Below are positions 4,527 to 8,887 of a DNA stretch of 8,887 bases, piece by piece. The first letter of the stretch is position 1. Each line of letters begins with the position of its first letter. The notes below the pieces were generated by a model, which saw only the letters and a list, made by a program, of their open reading frames with translations, had not been told where the DNA came from and made no database searches. The position numbers and the translations under genes were made by a program. Source of the DNA: DATGIQ01 sp035295665 (GTDB taxonomy: Bacteria; Planctomycetota; Planctomycetia; Gemmatales; Gemmataceae); assembly GCA_035295665.1 (NCBI GenBank), contig DATGIQ010000349.1, positions 1-8,887 of the forward strand, read 5' to 3'.

Positions 4527-7500
4527 TTACTCCTCTCCGGGAAACCAGAATGCTCCATAAAACTGCAATAGATGCTGGGCCCGCTCGGGCGGTGGGATGG
4601 TCAAGATGGCGATCATTCCGGTCATGCCGTTGTCCTGGAGATCGATCGTATCCTTCTCCTGGAGGCCGGCCAACTCGCGATCAAATAGTTCGACGGCGTG
4701 GGGCAAATCGGCGAGCGCCCAAGCCGGCAGCCAGTACCGCCGACGAATCGAGCTATAGCCCGTGCCGATGGCGGCACTCTGCGGTTCGATCGCATGCAGG
4801 ATTTGCCTGGCTGTGGCCGGGTCGGTAAGAGCCAGGATCATGGCCGTGGCCAAATGGGATTCTATAACCCGGGCTGGGGATTCGTAATAATTGGTCTGCC
4901 GCACAGCGAGCACACGAGCGATGATGCTCTCCATGTCCGGGTAACCAATTTTTTGCGCCAGACCGGCCACCCGCGCGGCGAATACACTGGGGCCTCCGTT
5001 GTTGCTCCACGAGCGGAGCTTTTCCGACTCATCTACATAAATGGCCAGGCTGCGGTCGATCAGCGAATCAGCCAATTTTTTGTCCCTGGGCGCGACCGCA
5101 ACCGCCACCCAGGAGTAGGCCTCCGCCTTGACCTTGGCATCTCCTTGGATGCTGTTCACGATCCGGACCGCGGCAACCGGGTCCGTTGCTCCCATATGAT
5201 AGGCGATCTGCATGCGCACGCGGGGCGGAAGGCTCGGATCGTCCTTCAGAGTGGCGGTGGCGACCATCTGGGCAAAGCGCATTTTGTCATTCGGTTCGGT
5301 GAGGGGCTTGAGCAATGCGTGGGCGCGTTCCAGATCATAGGGAGCCAACGCTTGGGCCACCAAACCGCGTGCCAGCGCCTGGTACTCCTGCGCTCCCAGT
5401 TTGTCAGCCATCTCCGCGGCTTCGGCGATGAGCTGGCGGCCTGTCTCCTCCTTGCCGAGCTGGCGTACCAGCGTGCCGATCTCAGCCAGGGACCACGTCC
5501 GCCTTGGTTGTTCGAGCGTCCGCGTCCGCACAACCGCCTCTTCTGCAAACCGCAGGGCCTTGCGGGCATCCGTCTTCAGAAAGCGTTCGGTCAAGCCCTT
5601 GAGGGCGAAGTAGGCACTCGTGTTGTCCACCGCCGCCAGCAGCGTCAGCGCCTCGTCCGCATCCGTCGCGGCGAGCTGCTCGGCCATCGTGGTGCGAACG
5701 ATATTCTCATATCGTGGTCCGGCTTCCTTGGCCCAGCGCTGGGCAACTTGCGGATCGACCCGTGCCATGCCTTCCAGCAGCGTGCGCATGCTGGTGCGCT
5801 TGGCCTCGAGAGGCAGGGCCCAAAGTTTCTCCAGCAGTTGGCGGGCGACTTGGCGTTCTTCCTCGAAGGAGGGAGTCTGGGCCCGTTTCTTTGGTTGCGG
5901 AAGGGGTTCGTCCATCCGCACCAGCCGGATCGTAACTGCCGGACCATCCGTTACGGCACGTTTCGCTGTGAAGCGATAGCCTTCCTTGCGGGCGCAGATA
6001 AAAACTCCGCCTTGGTACAGGTCGTCGAGCCGAAAACGGCCCGATGCGTCGGATTGGGTTTGGACCGGCTGCGGTCCGTCGCCGTTGTTGAAAACCAATA
6101 CACCGGGGACGGCCATGCCCCTGGAATCGACAATCTCTCCCTGAACGATGCCGCCGGTGCGCGGGAGGACGATGTTGTGGAAGTCGTGAACCTGGCCCAC
6201 CTTAGCCTGCACTTGCGTGGAATCCACATTCCCATAGCCCTCCGCGCTGACCTTCACGCGGTAAGTCTCTCCCGGCCATAGCGCCTGGGTCTCGAACCGG
6301 CCCTGGGCATCGGTCCGATGCTTCTCTAGCCCGGCGCTCGTCGAAGTACCGGGTTGGCGCCGGCTCTGAAGATCGAAGTGCCATTCGATGGTCACGGCGG
6401 CATCGCGAATCGGCCGGCCCGCTTGATCGACAACCGTGCCGCGCAGACGACTCGCATTCTTCGGCGAAATTGCCAGCCGGACAGGCTTGCCCAGACCCTC
6501 TGGGCTGACCAAGGTAGTGGCCGCAGTGGCCGCAGTGGCCGTGCGGGCGCGGAGCGGGACGTTATCCAGGGGATCGACATCGGCAAACAGAAACTTCCCT
6601 TGAGCATCCGTTATTGTCGAATCTGCGGGCCCGGTCCTCATTGTGAAGTCTCGGGTCACGCGATAAACCTTCACCGCCGGTGCTGGCTTGCCCGTTTCAT
6701 CCACGACCACACCGGTGAGCGTCGCAGTCCGGATCAGCGTGAGGTCCGGGTAGTCGACCGGTTTGCTTGCCTCCACTTGCGGGAATCCTTCTCTGCCTTG
6801 GGCCGAGAGGTACCCCTGCAAGTTCTGCACCTGGGCGGTGATCTTGCCGGGTTTGACATAGGCTGTGTACCGTCCGTCCACTCCGGTCTGGACACGAGTG
6901 CCGTAGCGGAATCCCCCGCGGTCATCCACATAAGAGAGCATGACCGAAACATCCTTGATCCCGGCGCCGCTCTCCTTGTCGAGCACGCGGCCGCGCACCG
7001 GCACGGCCGGATGCAGCGGGATCGACAGCCCGGTAATCGCCGACCCAGGCTTGATCTCGAATCGAGCGGTCGGCTCGGCGTAATAAGGAAGCGTCTCCGC
7101 CACCGACGGGTTGATAACATATGATCCCGGCGGCACGTCTCCGAAACGGAAGCTGCCATCCAGCTGACTCTTCCCCTCCGTAAAATAGATCAATTGATAC
7201 ATGGTCCCGTCGCCAGGCTTGGCGGGGAACTGACGACGGATCGTTAACTGGACGCCCGTGGCCGCTTTCTGATCCTCCGCAGCAGTCAGCATACCCGCAA
7301 CACTCCCTGCCCGCTCCAGCCGGATCGAGACCGGTTGACCGGCATCAAAGCTAATCCAAGGCGAACCGAAGCCGGCGGCGCGGAGGCAAACGATGATCCC
7401 ACCCAGGACAGGCACGCCCTGGAGAACAAAATTACCACTGGCGTCGGTCTTGGTCGCAAACTCGGCTGCCAATTCTTGTGGCACTTCGACCGCATCGCGC

Positions 7501-8887
7501 TGCCCGAAGTCAGCGCGAAAGCTGGCGAAATTCCAATGGAGGGGCACAACCTCAGCCCCGGCAATTGGCTGACCGGCCGCGTCCGTGACGTGGCCGCGGC
7601 ACGCGACCGTTGCCTGGAGCTTGAGTTTGATATCCACATTGGGCAGGTTTCTCGGGTAAAGGCGATGGGATCTGCTAATCCGGCCCTGACCATCGTGGGC
7701 GATGAGCACGGGCAGCCGCATACCCGGTGTGCGTTCGCTGGGCTGCGTCACCTCGCGAAACGCAAACCGTCCCTGTTCATCGGTGGTCTGGTTGTCGACA
7801 ATTTTGGGTGGAGCATCATAGGTGCCGCCGATCACCGAGACAGCGACTCCGGGCGCAGGCCGGCTGTCAGGGGTTACCACCGTGCCAGCGAGAACGGGAG
7901 CCGGACGCTTGACCGACTCTTGGGCGGAAACAGGTTGAGGCCCTGACGGCTTGGCTGCTTCCTGAGCCACCAACTGCCGCGACTTCGGTTGCTTCTGGTC
8001 ATCGGGATTGGTAGCTGCCGCCCGCTGGAAGGCAAACTCCACGCCGGCCCCGGCGATGCCCATCACCAGGACTGCCGCCAGTGTGAGCTTGACCCTGAAA
8101 ATCCACATGCCCTTCAGCGCTCCGTCCGCCAGCGCTGCCGCCCGCGAGGACACCAGCCCTGCCGGCACCGCCTTCCCCAGCGCAGCCCCGGTGGCCAGAT
8201 GGATGGCGGATTGAGTCAGCGCCAGCGGCAGGGTAGCCCGCGCCGCTTCCTCGGTCCCCAGCACAGCCGCGCAGATGGCCGACAGCGCCAATCCACGCCG
8301 CTCCAACCGTTGCCGCAGCAAGGCACGCCCTTGCTCCAAGCGCCGCCGGAATGTTCCCAGCGACCAACCGAGATGCCGTGCCGCCTCCTCCCGTTTTAAG
8401 CCCTCGAGCGCACAGAGCACCAGCGGCGCTCGGCACTTTGCCGGCAGCCGGCTCAACTCTTCATCGAGCAGGCCGCACAGTTCCCGATCGCTCGCCACAG
8501 CCAGCGGATCTTCGGGAGGGTGTACCACCGGGCGGAGATTGTCCGGCAAGCGTCGATCCCGGCTTGCGCGGACTTTTAGGGCTAGGCGGTACGCAACGAG
8601 ATACAGCCAGGTGCCCACCGATTCGCCCCACGGGCGGGAGTCCGCTTTGCGTGCCAGGACCATAAACGTTGCCTGGAACGCATCCTCGGCGTCGTGCCAG
8701 TTGCGCAGGACACGTTGGCAGGCGCTCAGAATCATCGGACCGTGGCGACGCACAAGGGTAGCAAATGCCGCTTGGTCGCGTTTCTGGGCAAAACGCCGCA
8801 AAAGTTCGCGATCTGAGAGTTGCTCGGCCTGGTGCGCCGTGAGGATTTCGCGGACGTGGTGAAGAAGGAGATTCGTGTGATTGGTGT
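4527..8887 (-). CDS. ECF sigma factor fused through a membrane segment to carboxypeptidase-regulatory-like and helical repeats (5' partial)
   Basis: The frame stays open 28 codons upstream of a TTG at 8801 to the window edge and reads HHVREILTAHQAEQLSDREL into LLRRFAQKR, a normal sigma N-terminus, so the true start lies outside. At least 1452 residues are visible; numbers below count from 8801. Sigma region 2 is at about 1-85 (DAEDAFQATFMVLARK at 37-52). Region 4 is at about 108-168 (helix-turn-helix around GLKREEAARHLGWSLGTFRR). A membrane segment follows at about 235-258 (FRVKLTLAAVLVMGIAGAGV; about 8099-8028), then a Pro/Gln-rich linker. Seven beta-sandwich repeats (about 304-962) recur as a G-x-V-x-D-x-x-G-x-P strand and a TDAxGxF turn. 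The end (about 975-1424) is helical, TPR-like. Sigma factors with large C-terminal extensions are known from planctomycetes. It likely senses the envelope and directs RNA polymerase; how the sigma part is released is unknown. Both sigma domains look intact. Confidence 0.9.
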   Translation of the reverse strand, partial: TNHTNLLLHHVREILTAHQAEQLSDRELLRRFAQKRDQAAFATLVRRHGPMILSACQRVLRNWHDAEDAFQATFMVLARKADSRPWGESVGTWLYLVAYRLALKVRASRDRRLPDNLRPVVHPPEDPLAVASDRELCGLLDEELSRLPAKCRAPLVLCALEGLKREEAARHLGWSLGTFRRRLEQGRALLRQRLERRGLALSAICAAVLGTEEAARATLPLALTQSAIHLATGAALGKAVPAGLVSSRAAALADGALKGMWIFRVKLTLAAVLVMGIAGAGVEFAFQRAAATNPDDQKQPKSRQLVAQEAAKPSGPQPVSAQESVKRPAPVLAGTVVTPDSRPAPGVAVSVIGGTYDAPPKIVDNQTTDEQGRFAFREVTQPSERTPGMRLPVLIAHDGQGRISRSHRLYPRNLPNVDIKLKLQATVACRGHVTDAAGQPIAGAEVVPLHWNFASFRADFGQRDAVEVPQELAAEFATKTDASGNFVLQGVPVLGGIIVCLRAAGFGSPWISFDAGQPVSIRLERAGSVAGMLTAAEDQKAATGVQLTIRRQFPAKPGDGTMYQLIYFTEGKSQLDGSFRFGDVPPGSYVINPSVAETLPYYAEPTARFEIKPGSAITGLSIPLHPAVPVRGRVLDKESGAGIKDVSVMLSYVDDRGGFRYGTRVQTGVDGRYTAYVKPGKITAQVQNLQGYLSAQGREGFPQVEASKPVDYPDLTLIRTATLTGVVVDETGKPAPAVKVYRVTRDFTMRTGPADSTITDAQGKFLFADVDPLDNVPLRARTATAATAATTLVSPEGLGKPVRLAISPKNASRLRGTVVDQAGRPIRDAAVTIEWHFDLQSRRQPGTSTSAGLEKHRTDAQGRFETQALWPGETYRVKVSAEGYGNVDSTQVQAKVGQVHDFHNIVLPRTGGIVQGEIVDSRGMAVPGVLVFNNGDGPQPVQTQSDASGRFRLDDLYQGGVFICARKEGYRFTAKRAVTDGPAVTIRLVRMDEPLPQPKKRAQTPSFEEERQVARQLLEKLWALPLEAKRTSMRTLLEGMARVDPQVAQRWAKEAGPRYENIVRTTMAEQLAATDADEALTLLAAVDNTSAYFALKGLTERFLKTDARKALRFAEEAVVRTRTLEQPRRTWSLAEIGTLVRQLGKEETGRQLIAEAAEMADKLGAQEYQALARGLVAQALAPYDLERAHALLKPLTEPNDKMRFAQMVATATLKDDPSLPPRVRMQIAYHMGATDPVAAVRIVNSIQGDAKVKAEAYSWVAVAVAPRDKKLADSLIDRSLAIYVDESEKLRSWSNNGGPSVFAARVAGLAQKIGYPDMESIIARVLAVRQTNYYESPARVIESHLATAMILALTDPATARQILHAIEPQSAAIGTGYSSIRRRYWLPAWALADLPHAVELFDRELAGLQEKDTIDLQDNGMTGMIAILTIPPPERAQHLLQFYGAFWFPGEE
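4530..4538 (-). promoter_or_regulatory. Strong Shine-Dalgarno inside the end of the sigma gene
   Basis: On the minus strand GGAGAGGAG (4538-4530) covers the last Gly-Glu-Glu codons of the sigma protein and ends 7 bases before the ATG at 4522. It decides the start of the secreted protein and implies translational coupling to the upstream gene. Confidence 0.75.
6517..6541 (-). repeat. 9-bp tandem repeat coding ATAATAAT in the sigma protein
   Basis: Plus-strand GTGGCCGCA occurs at 6517-6525 and 6526-6534, with a truncated third copy to 6541. In the protein it gives an Ala-Ala-Thr run (ATAATAAT, about residues 754-762) in a loop of the fifth beta-sandwich repeat. It is in frame, so copy-number change would lengthen the loop without breaking the gene. 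Confidence 0.6.

Noticed and set aside
4698..6281. A 527-codon plus-strand open frame opposite the sigma-sensor gene
   Set aside because: Its translation is rich in Arg, Gly and His without domain pattern, and it lies exactly antisense to the well-supported beta-repeat and helical coding region. It is a GC-rich shadow frame.
6517..6541. A CRISPR-like or phase-variable array
   Set aside because: Units are 9 bases with no spacers and are in frame, so it is a short coding microsatellite that would not switch the gene on or off.
6354..7124. A 256-codon plus-strand open frame
   Set aside because: It is antisense to three clear beta-sandwich repeats with TDAQG turns and shows no independent domain signal.

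Overview
The window looks like planctomycete chromosome, most likely from the Gemmata/Gemmataceae side. Three things point there: a giant ECF sigma factor fused through a membrane segment to carboxypeptidase-regulatory-like repeats; a broken gene whose N-terminus has the RRG-plus-hydrophobic-helix start I associate with that group; and GC-rich DNA with many long antisense open frames that are only shadows. No tRNA, rRNA, CRISPR array, transposase or integrase was seen.

Left part (1-2463), membrane-lipid genes. At the left edge an unrecognised membrane protein runs off the window on the minus strand. To its right, also minus, is a PlsC-like glycerolipid acyltransferase (324-1049) whose last codons read through a degenerate octamer repeat (337-368). 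It is divergent, across a short intergenic region, from a GT28/MGDG-synthase-type glycosyltransferase on the plus strand (about 1228-2463). An acyltransferase supplying acylated glycerol and a diacylglycerol glycosyltransferase would fit a glycolipid module.

Middle part (2464-3196), gene graveyard and convergent boundary. Plus-strand remnants of a pilin-like or secreted protein (2565 to about 2953) carry an in-frame TAG and an exact 11-bp tandem duplication that shifts the frame. They lead directly into a fragment resembling the C-terminus of a di-haem cytochrome c peroxidase-like protein, ending at 3143. A strong GC-rich hairpin (3165-3193) separates these remnants from the minus-strand genes.

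Right part (3197-8887), signalling operon on the minus strand. The membrane-tethered sigma factor protein (4527 to beyond 8887; its start lies outside the window) contains sigma regions 2 and 4, one membrane segment, about seven beta-sandwich repeats and a C-terminal helical-repeat region. Four bases after its stop, behind a Shine-Dalgarno inside its last codons, begins a secreted protein with EF-hand-like aspartate loops (4522-3326). That protein stops at an in-frame TGA, but the same frame stays coding-like for 42 more codons to 3197. The TGA may be a nonsense mutation, a sequence error or, more speculatively, recoding. The sigma protein plausibly senses an envelope signal and the secreted partner may take part in that, but this is inferred only from position and architecture.
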